Position numbers and translations under genes: made by a program
Shown: piece by piece, positions 20,775 through 31,938 of the stretch
Layout of the letters: every line of letters begins with the position of its first letter
How positions within the stretch are numbered: position 1 is the stretch's first letter
Notes under the pieces: generated by a model
Told to the model about the DNA's origin: nothing
The model's input: the letters and a program-made list of their open reading frames with translations, nothing else
Database searches by the model: none
Source: Acestrorhynchus altus
Lineage: Eukaryota > Chordata > Actinopteri > Characiformes > Acestrorhynchidae
DNA: 64,000 bases
Direction of reading: 5' to 3'
NCBI GenBank assembly: GCA_034509495.1
Contig: CM067505.1
Coordinates: 5,456,094-5,520,093 of the forward strand

Positions 20775-20890
20775 ACCAACATTAAAACTACCTGCCTTCT
20801 CTTCTGATGATCATCTGCCATCAAACAGTTCACTTTATGAGACCTTTGGAAGTGTCCTGCTATCTGGCACAAAGCCATTACCTGGTCATT
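20775..20890 (-). mobile_element. Tc1-like element fragment (TTTTAATGTTATGG family)
   Basis: Read on the plus strand, CACCAACATTAAAACTACCT then GACCTTTGGAAGTGTCCTGC and TATCTGGCACAAAGCC match the antisense 3' part of a Tc1 family that also appears at 24150-24562 and 56690-56805. The coding direction is minus. Only ~115 bp survive. Confidence 0.55.
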
Positions 20891-21497
20891 TCAGTCCACT
20901 ATGGACTGACATAGATCTTACACATCACAGAGAAGAACAGCAGTCACATACCTGCCTTAGTTCTTCCAGTCAAGAACATACAGCTGAGGCTACAGCTGGC
21001 ACAGGTTCACTAAAACCCGATGATTGATGACTAGTGAAACGGAGCCTGGTCAGACGAATGTCAATTTTCAATTTTCAGAGTTAAGCAGATGGTAGGGTCA
21101 GAATTGAATCCATGTACCAACAGACCTTGTGTCAACAGTCCAGGCCAGTAGAGGTGGTCTAATGGTGTGGAGAAAGTTCTCTTTAGGGCACATTTTAGGC
21201 CCATTAACACCAATCAATTATCACTTAAAGGCCATAGCATATTGAGTACTGTTACTAACCTCTGGGTCTGGCTTGAAAATGCCTCACTTCACAAGCATAA
21301 ATCATCTCAATCTGGTTTCATGAACATGACAATGAGCTTTCCAAAGGAATCCACGAAGGCACCTTTGGGATGTGGAAGATTTACTACATAAAATTGCTCC
21401 CAAAAAATTGAATTGGAATTGAATGACGCAGTCATGTTCACATGGATGAAGAACCTTTCCAATCTTGTGAAATACATACATACCTACATACAAACAT
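20891..21497. other. Unique sequence, nothing recognised
   Basis: No repeat or gene is identified. Short frames at 21167-21391 and 21302-21580 overlap on opposite strands and have no domain. Confidence 0.4.
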
Positions 21498-21519
21498 ACA
21501 CACACACACACACACACAC
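21498..21519. repeat. (CA)n microsatellite
   Basis: About eleven CA units are followed 60 bp later by a long GT array in the complementary orientation. Confidence 0.9.
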
Positions 21520-21580
21520 TGTATAAATAAATACATATGCGACATACTGAATATATGGTCCTGACATTGTGTATACACAA

Positions 21581-21581
<1 letters not shown>

Positions 21582-21649
<68 letters not shown>
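21582..21649. repeat. (TG)n microsatellite
   Basis: About 34 TG units are uninterrupted. The frames through it on both strands (poly His-Thr and poly Cys-Val) are artefacts of the repeat. Confidence 0.98.
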
Positions 21650-22089
21650 GCTTGACTGGCTCTATTCCAGACAGTGTTGCTGTACAACAGAGTGGTCCCT
21701 GAAAATTTGCTGTCAAAAGTGACACCTCCCATCAAACCACTGGCCTTCAGAGAGTTCAGGGTGGGTCTGCCAGACACATGCAGACTAACACTCACACACA
21801 CATTCAGTTCAAGGCACACAGGACTTTGAATCTGGTATTAAACATCCTGTCTGAACAAATCACATTGGCGGTCTTGTAAAATTATTTGTCATTCCAGGCA
21901 TCAGACGAAAAAAGCCTTGCCATCGCCAAGCCTCATAAATCCTGGCCCTATCTCGATCTCTTTGTGCCTGTGTTCTCTCTGGGGGAAGATGTTGTAGTGC
22001 GGCGGCTGTTGTGTTTTGAATATTTCTGCTCGGAGTTCGCCCGATTGATCTGCCGCTAACAGGAGCCGAATTCAGCCTGTGGGGGTAAG
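21650..22089. other. Unique sequence
   Basis: No repeat is recognised. The 120-codon minus frame (21860-22222) crosses this block and the next, with no recognisable domain. Confidence 0.4.
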
Positions 22090-22560
22090 CACATTTCTTC
22101 GGCAAGCAAAAATGAATAAATAAACAAATAAAAATAAATAATAATGGCAATCTATGGAGCGCAGCCGAGCGCCTAATGCAACCTTTATTCGAAATGTTAC
22201 ATTTTGGTGCAAAAGGAATCACGTCGAATTAATTGCGAAACGCTCGGCTGATTATTGCCTCAACAACACAATCGTATCAGCAGTGGCTTCTCCCGGCTTG
22301 GAAATGTTTGATATGGTTTGAACATCGTATTAATTAGTTCTCCGAGCCCGCTTTCTAAGGGGCCCCATTACAATCAGCAGAATGTAGCTGCTTACTGATT
22401 AGGATAATAAAACAAAATGAAAACACTCTGAAAGTGTTCCGTTCATGGGTAGTATTAAAATAGACAGTTGGGGTCGTAATACTGCGCTGTGAACCCAAAT
22501 TAGTTGAGGTTGATAAGTGCGACAGGAAGTCTAATGGGCTGTGGGCTACTTCCACAAACA
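22090..22560. promoter_or_regulatory. Strong candidate conserved non-coding element
   Basis: The block is unique and rich in short homeodomain-like and GC motifs: CGTCGAATTAATTGCGAAAC, TCGTATTAATTAGTTCTCCG, CTGATTATTGCCTCAACAAC, and TACAATCAGCAGAATGTAGC. CpG is retained in an AT-rich setting, unlike the neighbouring repeat DNA. No splice or coding evidence is found. This pattern is typical of vertebrate developmental enhancers, but conservation is untested. Confidence 0.4.
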
Positions 22561-23394
22561 GATTAAGCCTAGTGCTGGACTGGAAAGGATACTGAACTAT
22601 AAATCATTGTTTAATTGAGTGCTTAATTGAATTCAACTTAGACGTAAACGCAGGCCACTTCAGCACAGGCCCTGTTTTCATCAACAATGTCAGAGCAGCC
22701 ATGCTAATCTGGGAGTTGGATGAAGTCTTTGTTCGTCTCAGCCACAAATACAGATCTGAGATCAGCTGCTATACTCTATGGTCTAATGATCTAATGTGCT
22801 CTGTGACAGCGGGGTGATTAAGCTAATTAAATGCAACAATTATCACTAATTTCCAATTTAATAATTTATCTTTTTTCACTATCAATTGTGAATGAGTAAT
22901 TTGAATCTAGCACATCGTCAACGGGAGCGAAACAAAACAAAACAAAACAAACAAACAACAGAAAAACAAAAAAAAGCAATATATATACAATATATATATG
23001 CCGGAAAGCTTAGCGAAGCTAGTACGGCCAAAACCATGATACTTCCTGGAAAATTCTAGCTCATTCAAAGTTGTTGTGAAACTACACAGTCCAAACCTTC
23101 CCAAAAATTTGATAAAAGCTTCAACTTTCTATTTAAATTGTTTAAATGGACTGGAGCCATCTATAAAAGGTTTGTATGCATTAGAGTTACCTTCCCAGAT
23201 AGGAAACATATATCAGTCCAATGGCTTGATGAGGTGTTGAAATGATGTAGCTACTGACCACCGTTGGTCCTCATTCACACCACCCAGATGATCCTCCTAA
23301 GTACAAACTCTAACCAGGTTTAAAGATTTTAAATGGACACTTTTATTTTAGACAAATATTATAAACCAAAAAGTCTGATATAAAGCAAGCATAA
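22561..23394. other. Unique AT-rich sequence with AAAAC array
   Basis: It contains an (AAAAC)n/(AAAC)n array at about 22931-22960 and a short (TA)n at about 22980-23000. The part 22740-22900 includes GTGATTAAGCTAATTAAATG, a homeodomain-type cluster. No gene is seen. Confidence 0.4.
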
Positions 23395-23620
23395 TGTTGT
23401 TGATGCTGTCTTGGATGAAAGTTATTTACTAAATTAATTTATTACAGATAACAAAAGAAAGATCAATCAGTAAATTGGAGTGGAGTGGAAAATGTGCCAT
23501 AAAATGTGTCATTTTGTTTAATACTCTGCTTAACCAACAGTGAAATGGCTGAGAACATCACCAATGGACCTCCAGTTTTGCTTTTTCGTAGGCCAACAGC
23601 GGACTGCTATCCTCTTGCTT
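23395..23620 (+). repeat. Dispersed repeat I, copy 1
   Basis: ACAGATAACAAAAGAAAGAT followed by CAATCAG and AATTGGAG resembles 41495-41700 (ACAGATAAAAAAGAAAAATC then AATTGAGG). Further downstream both carry a GGACCTCC motif. The element is old and not recognised. Confidence 0.35.
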
Positions 23621-24149
23621 TCGAACTAATTACATTTTTATTGCAAGGCTTCCAGATATCATCATTATTATTATCATAGAAGAATTTTCTTTTCTTGTTT
23701 TGACATTTTTGACTCTAACTGAAGGCGTAGTTCTAACAGTTACAGGCAGTTCTGCCGACTGCATTAAGCTGCAGGAAAAGAGTGAAATGGAGAAAAACAT
23801 TTGAGATATTCACAAGAGAAAATGCAGCGATGAAGAGATAAGGGTGTTATAAACATGTTTTCTCCAAAAATCAGTGCATAATGATGCCACATTAAATCAT
23901 ATTTTGTGCTTTTCACTTGTGTGTGTCTGTGCCCTGAGAGAAACGATATTTTTCTGTTGATAAATATTCGTGTTTGTGCCTCCAGCTGCGATGCCTGCTG
24001 CCATTGTTAAAGGAAGTCTCCCTTTAACACATTTAATTCTACATTGTATGGTGGGGTTGAGTAAAATATCTCTCCATGCTTCATTGTGGTAAGTGAACAG
24101 TGGCAGCACTCCTGGACTGGAACTACAAACATTCAGTACCTTCATTTGG
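23621..24149. other. Unique AT-rich sequence
   Basis: No gene or repeat is recognised. The block 23930-24010 is somewhat GC-richer. Confidence 0.4.
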
Positions 24150-24562
24150 GTTCATTACTGCTCTCTGTGACAGCAAAAATCTGCCTAAATTTGTGCAGGC
24201 CTCAGGCCTCCACAACAGCTCTGACCAGTCAAAGCATCCACAACACCTCTGAAAATGGCCTGTATTATCTGGCATCAAAACGTACATCCAGTAGATCCAA
24301 TAAGTCTTGTAAGGTGAAGTGGGGCCTCTATGGATCACATCCATGAGCCTTGGACCAGGTTTGGGAGGTTGACCACTGCATACCACTGCACCACAGACCT
24401 GCATGATGTTTAGGACATGCTCTAATCCACATGTTGCTGACTGTTGTGAAATATGGAGGTCCCGCCTCTGGACGGGTGACTTTATAACAGTGTTATATAA
24501 TCAGTACTATTCACTTCACCTGTCAGTGATTTTAATGTTATGGCTGATAGCTGATAGGTGTA
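24150..24562 (-). mobile_element. Tc1-like element remnant (TTTTAATGTTATGG family)
   Basis: The right end reads CACTTCACCTGTCAGTGATT then TTAATGTTATGGCTGATA, the terminal inverted repeat of a fish Tc1 family. On the minus strand, 24345-24180 encodes decayed C-terminal transposase sequence; the antisense string AAGTGGGGCCTCTATGGATC marks the linker to the C-terminal helices. The part between the catalytic motifs is absent. The order of parts suggests internal deletion or joining of two fragments. Confidence 0.6.
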
Positions 24563-25851
24563 TGTGTGAGTGTGATGGAGTCTTAGTATCCTCCACTGAG
24601 GAACCTCTAAACAAACAGTGAAATACACTCACAGCTGTTCCACCCTCTGCAAGATCTGTTTAGCTCTTTGTGAGCTATCTGGCTAAATCTCATCCGAGCA
24701 CTTTACCAACACACACAGTCCAATCAATGATGTATATGGGTGCAGGAACATGCTTGGTGACATCACCGCACCACCCTTGGGGAATTCTTTTACATGGCGA
24801 GATGGAGGGGAGCTGTACATGGCAGCTGAATATTTCATGCCGACAAAACTTGTCAGGAATCACGCGGGACTCCAAGACAACAACAACAACACCGTCAACA
24901 GCTACAAAGAGGAAACGAGGGGAGGCACAGCAGCCTGCGCTCCAGTTTAAGAATGATCTATACATGCTGCCTGTACTTCGGTGCAGGCCATGCCGTGCTT
25001 GGTGCAGTTTGTTTCTGGATGATCTAGTCATTTTTTTTTCAATTTCCAGGTGTCTAACAAATGAATGAGATTAAGGGTTTGGAGTTGAATCTAAAAGTTA
25101 TATTTGCATTTGGTAACCATTCGCCAGTACTCGCAGTATGACTGGGAGTTATTTAACACATTTAATATTTAATATTTAACACAGTTATTTCAGTCTTAAA
25201 GGTCACATTTCCTCTGACTGTAGCAATGAAAATGGATGGATGGATGTAGCAATGAGTGGAATTACTTTATTCCTCTCTGGGATTAACAAGTAATTCTGAT
25301 TCTGCTTCTGGTGTTTTCACTAGGAGTTCAGACTCTTATTTCAAGATGCAAACCACTAGTAACACAAAAGAACAGAAAGACCATTTTAGACTGAAGTCAG
25401 TTCTAGTCCAAGATCAAACAGATGAAACCAAGACGAAATAGAACACTTAGAAAAAAGAAATAAAGTGTTAATGATTCGAAAAATACCACAATGTTCTTAA
25501 CTGTTCATGGGTCTCAGACTGCAGATAGCCAAAAGATTTACATCCAAGTATTAAAATAGTGCTTCTATTCATAATTATGTTAGTTTGTCCAGTTATTTTT
25601 GAGCTTGTAAAAACTTTTGAGCTTTATTTCAGTTCTACCAGATAGTACTCCTGAGGCAAAGAAGAAAACCACTCTACTTTGAGGGCAGCAAATATAGAAG
25701 TAATGATTTAGTGAAGCTTAACATTCTTGTTCTATGAAATACTGGCTGACCATTCAGGTTTTTACAATTTACCTGATGACTACCATGAAGACCTGAATGA
25801 ACATAATGAATAATTAATGTCAACTGATGATATTTATACCTTAATTACTAC

Positions 25852-25852
<1 letters not shown>
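24563..25852. other. Unique sequence
   Basis: A short (GGAT)n stretch lies near 25231-25245. A 132-codon plus frame (24670-25068) is overlapped by a 113-codon minus frame; neither has a recognisable domain and no splice context supports them. The remainder is AT-rich. Confidence 0.4.

Positions 25853-25922
<70 letters not shown>
25853..25922. repeat. (AT)n microsatellite
   Basis: About 33 TA units form a self-complementary run of some 68 bp, able to extrude as a cruciform. Confidence 0.97.
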
Positions 25923-25925
<3 letters not shown>

Positions 25926-27309
25926 GAATAATATATTGCTCCTGTATTAAGGCACATATGAGACATGCTTACTTTATGCATATTCATGATGACTCATGAT
26001 GTTCTATGTGTATGATGTAATGATGACTCACTGAAATAATGCATTTTTTGCATTTTTGCATAATGCAAAAAAAATATATAATAATCTTAATAAGATTCAA
26101 CAGCTGTGAATGTGGATGACTGGGGTGGAGCTTATCCCCTGAGCAAGTGGATAGGACGAAAGTGGAGATGGGGAGAGGAAGCAGGGGAAGGACAAGATGT
26201 TAGGATCTGAAAGCAGCAAAGTGTCACATTTTGTAAGTCACATTTTTGAAGGCAGACAGAAGCTGGAAGAACTTATTGTCACACTTGCAAGACACTTGCA
26301 AGATTATAAACAACACAGGCAGTTAATTAATGACAGGGAAATCCAAAAGAATGGTCAATAAGAGTGAAAGTGAGAAAATAAATCAGCGTCAAGGTCAAAA
26401 ATTAAAGGAAACACTAAAGGAAAATTCAGAGCCAGAAACAGGTCAAAAACATACACTTATTTGAGAAGTGACCACGATGTGAATGTCTGATGAATTATGG
26501 GAATTGGACTTGAAGACACAGGAAGAGTCAAGTATAGTAATGGATATTTAATTGTCCAACCTTAAAAAATACTTCACACAGATTTATGTTAATGTACCAT
26601 TTATGTACCCTGACCAAATAGCATCATGCAAAATGCATTCACACATTCACCTCAAACCACGTCAAGACAGTCCAGACAAAATCTGCTACATCTGTAGTGA
26701 AACATCTACAGTTTAAAGACAAAGTGGAAGAACTTATAAACTTGTTGGACTGTTTAACATGTTAATGCTCATTTGGCTGTTTTTATTAGTCTATAGATCC
26801 AGGGCTGGATGAGCAGTCAGGACTGGTTGAGCAATGCAAGGATTTCCAATGGTTCCATAATGTACTTGAGAAATGCATGCTGTGTATTATAGTGAGATTG
26901 ATGAAAAACTGCCAAAGCAATATAAAACAAAGAATTCAAACTGAGGTTGAGGGATATAATTCTGCTCTACAGAACACTGCTTCACATGAATCTCAGGCCA
27001 ATTTTTTTGGGATGTTTTCTTAGATTGACGTACTTTTATTTCAAAAAGATTGTATTTAAAAAAACAAAAGTAATAATTAATAATAAGTCATTTAATTTGC
27101 CACATGTAGGAGCTCCTAGGCTACTCAAATTTGTCTGAGATGTAAATAGTTGTATGAATCTGAATGTTTTTTAAATGAAATGATTACTTTATTCCTATTT
27201 TTGTGGGTTTTTATGCTTAAGGTCTAAAAAACATCTCAGAAATCCTTTTTGAAATTGATCCAGAGTTTTTTGAGCTATAGAGTTATTTTGAATCATTAGA
27301 CAGATTAGG
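25923..27309. other. AT-rich sequence, no gene
   Basis: The stretch is AT-rich with stop codons in all frames and no repeat that I recognise. The frame 26947-27138 is Phe- and Lys-rich from AT-rich DNA and is rejected. Confidence 0.5.
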
Positions 27310-27400
27310 ACATTTGACGTGTGTTATGATATGTGGATCATGTCTGTACTCTGATCCTGAGATATGAAGCCTAGTATAACTGCCCACAAAGTGTGAATCT
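27310..27400 (-). repeat. Family B fragment
   Basis: CTCTGATCCTGAGATATGAA followed by GCC and CAAAGTGTGAATCTC resembles the proximal end of family B on the minus strand, as at 17640 and 55350. The fragment is short and the assignment is tentative. Confidence 0.35.
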
Positions 27401-27689
27401 CAGTTTGTCCAGTTGTCCATATTGTCCAGTATTCTTATTTTTAGACCAGGATGGTCTCAAACAGACTCGCTTAAATTATTACTGACACGGTTTGAGATAA
27501 TGATACTTAGAAATCACCAGAACTCTTTCTTCTGTCCACATTTGGAACCTATAGTTCTACACTGTGGAGTCCCATGCTCTGTCTGGATGCTACAGAATCA
27601 CTGCTTAAGACAGCTTCTTTTTGACCCCCAAGGAAGGCAGTTTTGGACATGTGAATCTAATCTCTAACCAGGGTTCTTCTAGCATCACA
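27401..27689. other. Unique sequence
   Basis: Nothing is recognised. A short frame (27413-27667) has no domain. Confidence 0.35.
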
Positions 27690-28310
27690 TGGGTTCTCAT
27701 ACCCGGAGCTCCACCATGAAGCTGTCCAGATGTACTTGCAGATACAATTTGGGCCCGCGGAGTGCTCAGCTAGTGATTAACGCTGTGTTTCGCTGTCTGA
27801 CAGTGACTCTGGCTCTGGGACTGAATGAGGCCCGTGAAACCCAATCTCACGCCGTAATTGGCTGCGATGGATCTATAACAAGAGGGAGAGACGTCAAAAA
27901 TTAAATTACATGGCGCGGCAGTGGCGGTGGTGCGATTCTCCTGTTGATTGTGACTTTTTAAAGGGCTCTTTCACACCTCATTGGATTTCAATTAGAAGGT
28001 GAGAGGAGCCCGCATTGTTGCTGCTAACCAGTCGCACTCCCTGACATTTCACCGTTGGGGTGAAGAGGAATTCATTCTGCTGCTCTCCCCCACCCCCACC
28101 TTCCTTCACACAGAGATGGAGATGTGGTGGTCGGAGAGCGTCTGACAGCTCTATAGCTTTGCTCCAGCCCAGGGGAAGAGAGTCGACAGGCAGCCAGGGC
28201 AGGACAGCCTCTCTCCAAGCTATGGTGGTCCCACAGCAGCAAGGCTGTGGGGATGGACCACTGCCATCAGATTGTCTCAATCAGCAGAGAATCTCTCTCT
28301 TTTAATCGAA
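27690..28310. promoter_or_regulatory. Strong candidate conserved non-coding element
   Basis: About 600 bp are unique, GC-balanced and CpG-containing, flanked by AT-rich DNA. Motifs include CTCAGCTAGTGATTAACGCT, TCACGCCGTAATTGGCTGCG, CATGGCGCGGCAGTGG, TTGGATTTCAATTAGAAGGT and CCCGCATTGTTGCTGCTAAC (a SOX-like ATTGTT core). The frames 27689-27904 and 28060-28305 have no recognisable domain or flanking splice signals. Enhancer function is inferred. Confidence 0.42.
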
Positions 28311-28425
28311 TGAAAGGCCCATTCTTCACTCAGTACTACTCTTCAGTGTTTCTAAATGGTTCTTTTAATGAAATGTGAATATGTGAAGAACCTATGTGAA
28401 GGTTTTGTGCACAGTTACAAGAGTC
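28311..28425. repeat. Possible internal fragment of the CTCTTAAAAATAAAGG element
   Basis: AAATGGTTCTTTTAATGAAA and GTGAAGAACCTATGTGAAGG resemble the GGTTCTT/AAGAACC interior of that family, but no terminal repeat remains. Confidence 0.3.
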
Positions 28426-28944
28426 AAAAGTGAGGCCGGTACATGATCTTTGCCACTGTAATCCACCTGTAACAGAGAGCATCACCAGTTGTTACATTGT
28501 TAAAAACTCCACAGTTATTAAAGGCACTTAGTTTAAAGTCTGGCTTTGGTTCTTTATTGCATCCTTCAAATAACTCATTGAGGCATCCTGTACCTGTGTG
28601 ATCTTGTACCATGTACTCAAATCTTTTAAGCTTTAAAGGAAATGCTGAGAAATTAATTCAGTTTTGTGTAAATCAGTGCCCTACTAAAGATCTTTTGGGC
28701 CTCCATGAAAAAAGCAATCACGATGATGATAAAATTTGCTTTACTGACTCATGTAAGATGGTGCTCTAATACCTGCTAATTACTGAAGTATGTTATTATC
28801 ACAGCCGCCCATAATCAAGGGTGTAAAACTGTAAACATTGCTGCCAACATTTGTCAGTGTCAGTTGTCCTATATATTGTCTATAAAATTCATGATGAATG
28901 AACCAATAGAAATGCTCCAAAATTACTTATATTACTATTACTTA
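28426..28944. other. Unique AT-rich sequence
   Basis: No gene or repeat is recognised. Confidence 0.4.
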
Positions 28945-28945
28945 T

Positions 28946-29006
<61 letters not shown>

Positions 29007-29014
29007 GTCAATCA
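28945..29014. repeat. (AATC)n microsatellite
   Basis: About 17 AATC units form an almost perfect array, ending in one AGTC variant. Confidence 0.97.
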
Positions 29015-29124
29015 ACCCCTTTTTTCATGAATACATTGAGGATGACCCTCATTCTATTGCAGCCAAGCAAATAAAATGTTTTACATTGATCTCCATAGAA
29101 CATTAAGAAACATTAATAAATGTT

Positions 29125-29170
29125 GTGTGTGTGTGTATGGTGGGGGGTGGGGGGTGGGGTGGAGGGGGTG
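29125..29170 (+). repeat. GT tract and G-quadruplex candidate
   Basis: After a short GT run come four G-runs at 29142-29147, 29149-29154, 29156-29159 and 29164-29168, with loops of one to four bases. This satisfies the G3+N1-7 four-run rule on the plus strand. Confidence 0.75.
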
Positions 29171-29654
29171 ATGAGACAAGACAAGACATACAGGCTATTT
29201 TTAAGGGACAAAACACTGACCAAGAGGCTTTATTGCAACATTTGTCAGCAGAACCTTCTTTTTCACCACCAGAACAAAGCGTTTGGAGGACGGACATGAA
29301 GGTATAGAAGAAGGAGTCTGCCCTGTGTGCTCCAGAATGGTGAAGACAAAGCGTGAGGCAGATGGAACAGGTGGTCTATAACAAGACTGTAACCATTAGG
29401 CTCCTGACAGTTCCAGCACACACACTTATACACACACACACACACGTTAAAGTTGTGCAGACAGGGTGCCAGAAGACATCTTCACCATGACTCCCCTTCT
29501 TAGTCCCAAACAGCTTGCAAACGACTGTTTGGAAAAGAACATATGGCCTACGGTTGCTCATTTGAAGTATTTCCTGGACAACACACTGTAGTGATATCAA
29601 TATAAAATCATATCAAAATATATTAGTTTTGGAGAATCATATTTTGTTTCTTCT
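29171..29654. other. Unique sequence
   Basis: A small CA tract lies at about 29432-29446. Nothing else is recognised. Confidence 0.4.
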
Positions 29655-29745
29655 TCCTTTCTGATGTGAATCTGGTGTGCTTGAGCAGGAACGGTACAAA
29701 ACAGGGTTCTGGTCTTCCAGGATTGGAGTTTCCCACCTCTGCACT
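29655..29745 (-). mobile_element. hAT-like element end (fragment)
   Basis: GGTTCTGGTCTTCCAGGATT then GGAGTTTCCCACCTCTG resembles the CCAGGA...GTTG..CACC terminus of small hAT-like elements in fish, also seen at 52946-52975 and 55665-55690. The matching opposite end is not found. Confidence 0.4.
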
Positions 29746-29959
29746 AATGCAACACCACTGGACAGCTCAACTGGACACCGGTTGGAGGAGAACACTAAAG
29801 ACTCAATAATGCTAATGCTAATGCTAAATAGCTTTTTCATCTGTTTTGTAGGAAGCACATTATCACGACCTCCTCCACCATCACCATTTTGGTTATTGTC
29901 AGAAACTTCTGACTCTAGTCTTAACTATCCTCTAGTGAGTCTATTGTCCATATAGAATA
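29746..29959. other. Unique sequence
   Basis: Nothing recognised. Confidence 0.35.
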
Positions 29960-30216
29960 TGGACATTGTAATTCTCATACGTAAAGGGCTTGCACACGGG
30001 AAAATATGTCCTCCGCACTTAACCCATCCATGAAGTAAAACTAGTGAATTCACACACTAGGGGGCAGTGAGAACACGGCACAAAGTGGTGAGCAGCCCTG
30101 TCCATGACATCCCCAGGGAGCAGATCAAGGGCACTCCACTCATGTCCTGCCAGTTCAGGGAATCAAACCTTTTAATCACAAGGCTGGTTCCCTAACCACC
30201 AGGCCATGGCCGCCCG
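29960..30216 (-). mobile_element. tRNA-derived SINE (V-SINE-like)
   Basis: On the minus strand the element starts near 30216 with a tRNA-like head: box A-type TGGCCTGGTGG (30206-30196) and box B-type GGTTTGATTCC (30169-30159), about 27 bases apart. It continues into the body TGCCCTTGATCTGCTCCCTG, ACTGCCCCCTAGTGTGTG and ATGGGTTAAGTGCGGAGGAC, a tail region shared with L2-mobilised SINEs of fish. The boxes are spaced as in polymerase III promoters. A second, more decayed copy lies on the plus strand at 35448. Confidence 0.75.
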
Positions 30217-30278
30217 CATAAGTGCTGGGAATGTCACAATCAGTGATGAGGGAAATGATGGCCCGTCCTACCCTAACC

Positions 30279-30281
<3 letters not shown>

Positions 30282-30338
<57 letters not shown>
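30282..30338. repeat. (GA)n microsatellite
   Basis: About 28 GA units form a perfect purine tract, one of five long GA arrays in the window. Confidence 0.97.
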
Positions 30339-30339
<1 letters not shown>

Positions 30340-30394
30340 CTTGAGTTTAAAGATCTAAAACTCCCCATTATAAGATTGTTATTCTAATAGTTAT

Positions 30395-30620
30395 GAGGCT
30401 GTGAGAATATTAGTGGGCTATAGCACTGGCACATCGGCCCAAGGATCACGAGACCATCAACACCCAGAGGCCTGAGAGTGTAAAATTAGCCTTGCTCTCT
30501 CTTGGTGGGTAGATGTTGCTCTCCACCCATCACGCCCACTGTGATGCTGACAGTCATGATTGTCTGTTGGCTGATGTTTCAAAGCTGGGTATCCAGAGCT
30601 TGTTGGCTGACCAGTGATTA
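30395..30620 (+). mobile_element. SINE-like repeat, second family (5' part)
   Basis: GGGCTATAGCACTGGCACAT, GGCCCAAGGATCACGAG, TAAAATTAGCCTTGCTCTCT and TGGTGGGTAGATGTTGCTCT match the 5' and middle part of a fish repeat with a tRNA-like head, recognised from memory. Its 3' part occurs separately at 59310-59465. A box B-like AAGGATCACGAG is decayed. Confidence 0.5.
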
Positions 30621-31567
30621 CCAACTTGGTGGTGATTGATTTCACATTCGGAAGATATTGGGTGGGACTGCTCCGGGACTTTAGTCCAGCATTATGCAAT
30701 GAAGTCTCTGTGGGTTTGACTTGTACTGTGCTACTGTCCACTATTGACTCTAAACATTTGAAACATTATAAATACATACATGGAAACTTGAAGATGTGCT
30801 AAGAACGTCACATTTTACTATGGTAAGGGTTAGGTGTAGGTGTAGGTTTGGTTACTATGTAACATTCTCGATTCAAATCATTTCATGTCTGCATGGGAAC
30901 ACTGTATGCAATTGTCTGCAATTCGAAATACACGGATTACACATTGTAGTTCACATAAAATGCTGTACAAATTGTACAAATTCCTGTAAAGGCTGTCCCA
31001 GAACAGGACCTCACACTGCTGTACACACATACATACACACGGAGTCGTAGTGGCCTGCTTGTAGAATCATTGCATTTTATACGGTGTAGCATGACAGCAA
31101 TGATATGCTTGTATGGTCTTCTACTACAGTCGTCCCCATATGCTGTGTAGATATGCTGTGTATTATGTTGTCATTGAGGAATTCTCTTTGCCCTTGTCGA
31201 ATGTGGCATGAACGACAAATGTCACTCAGCCATGCACTTGTACAACCACCCACACACACACACACACACAGATTCACAGGCTCACAAACACCAGCACTCA
31301 GATGCAGCTCTGCAAATTTGGTTGTGTCTCTTGGACACGGTCATGCGCATCAGCAAATGAGCAGCGGGACTCTGGGGTTTGACTGTCTATCTGAGACAAG
31401 TGGAGAGAGAGAGTGAACGGGAGGGAGAGAAATGAGTGTATGTGAGTGTGAGAGTCCTGGGTCACTCCAATTACAGAGCATTCACTCAGCCCTTGTTCTC
31501 CCTGGAAGGGAGCCGTGGGCCTACAGGAGCAGGGAGCAGTACTGCAGTGAATGTGTGCGTGTGCGTG

Positions 31568-31570
<3 letters not shown>
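30621..31570. other. Unique sequence with small CA tract
   Basis: A CA tract lies at about 31252-31270. Open frames at 31105-31416 and 31436-31759 run into simple repeats and have no domain. Confidence 0.4.

Positions 31571-31636
<66 letters not shown>
31571..31636. repeat. (GT)n microsatellite
   Basis: About 33 GT units are uninterrupted. Confidence 0.98.
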
Positions 31637-31637
<1 letters not shown>

Positions 31638-31938
31638 GCAGCTGTGGGCCCTGCCACAGGGCAATGGCAGTATGGTGCTCTGCTAGAGACCCAGCTAGTG
31701 GCCAAATCTTGCTGCTGACAGTCTTTCCCCTCCTGCACACTTGTTACCTCACCTGTTAGCGCTGTGTCATTGTGAGATTAAAGGTGTCCGGTTACTTTTG
31801 GTTATGCTCACATTGCACAGCAAACAAAAAATCATATTTTTTGTCTAAATATAGACATACCATCAGAGATATAAGTATAAAATCTTATAAAATTGATAAT
31901 TTTGTTATGAAAACTCTGACTGGTTAAGCTGCTTGAAT
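31637..31938. other. Unique sequence
   Basis: No repeat or gene is recognised. Confidence 0.35.

Noticed and set aside
24670..25068. 132-codon frame opposed by a 113-codon minus frame
   Set aside because: Mutually overlapping frames with no domain, start context or splice support.
28945..29014. AATC array considered as a CRISPR-like or regulatory repeat
   Set aside because: Perfect 4-base tandem without spacers; an ordinary microsatellite in a eukaryotic context.
31298..31759. Frames of 84-146 codons on both strands
   Set aside because: They exist because the GT/CA array has no stops; flanking parts show no protein family.
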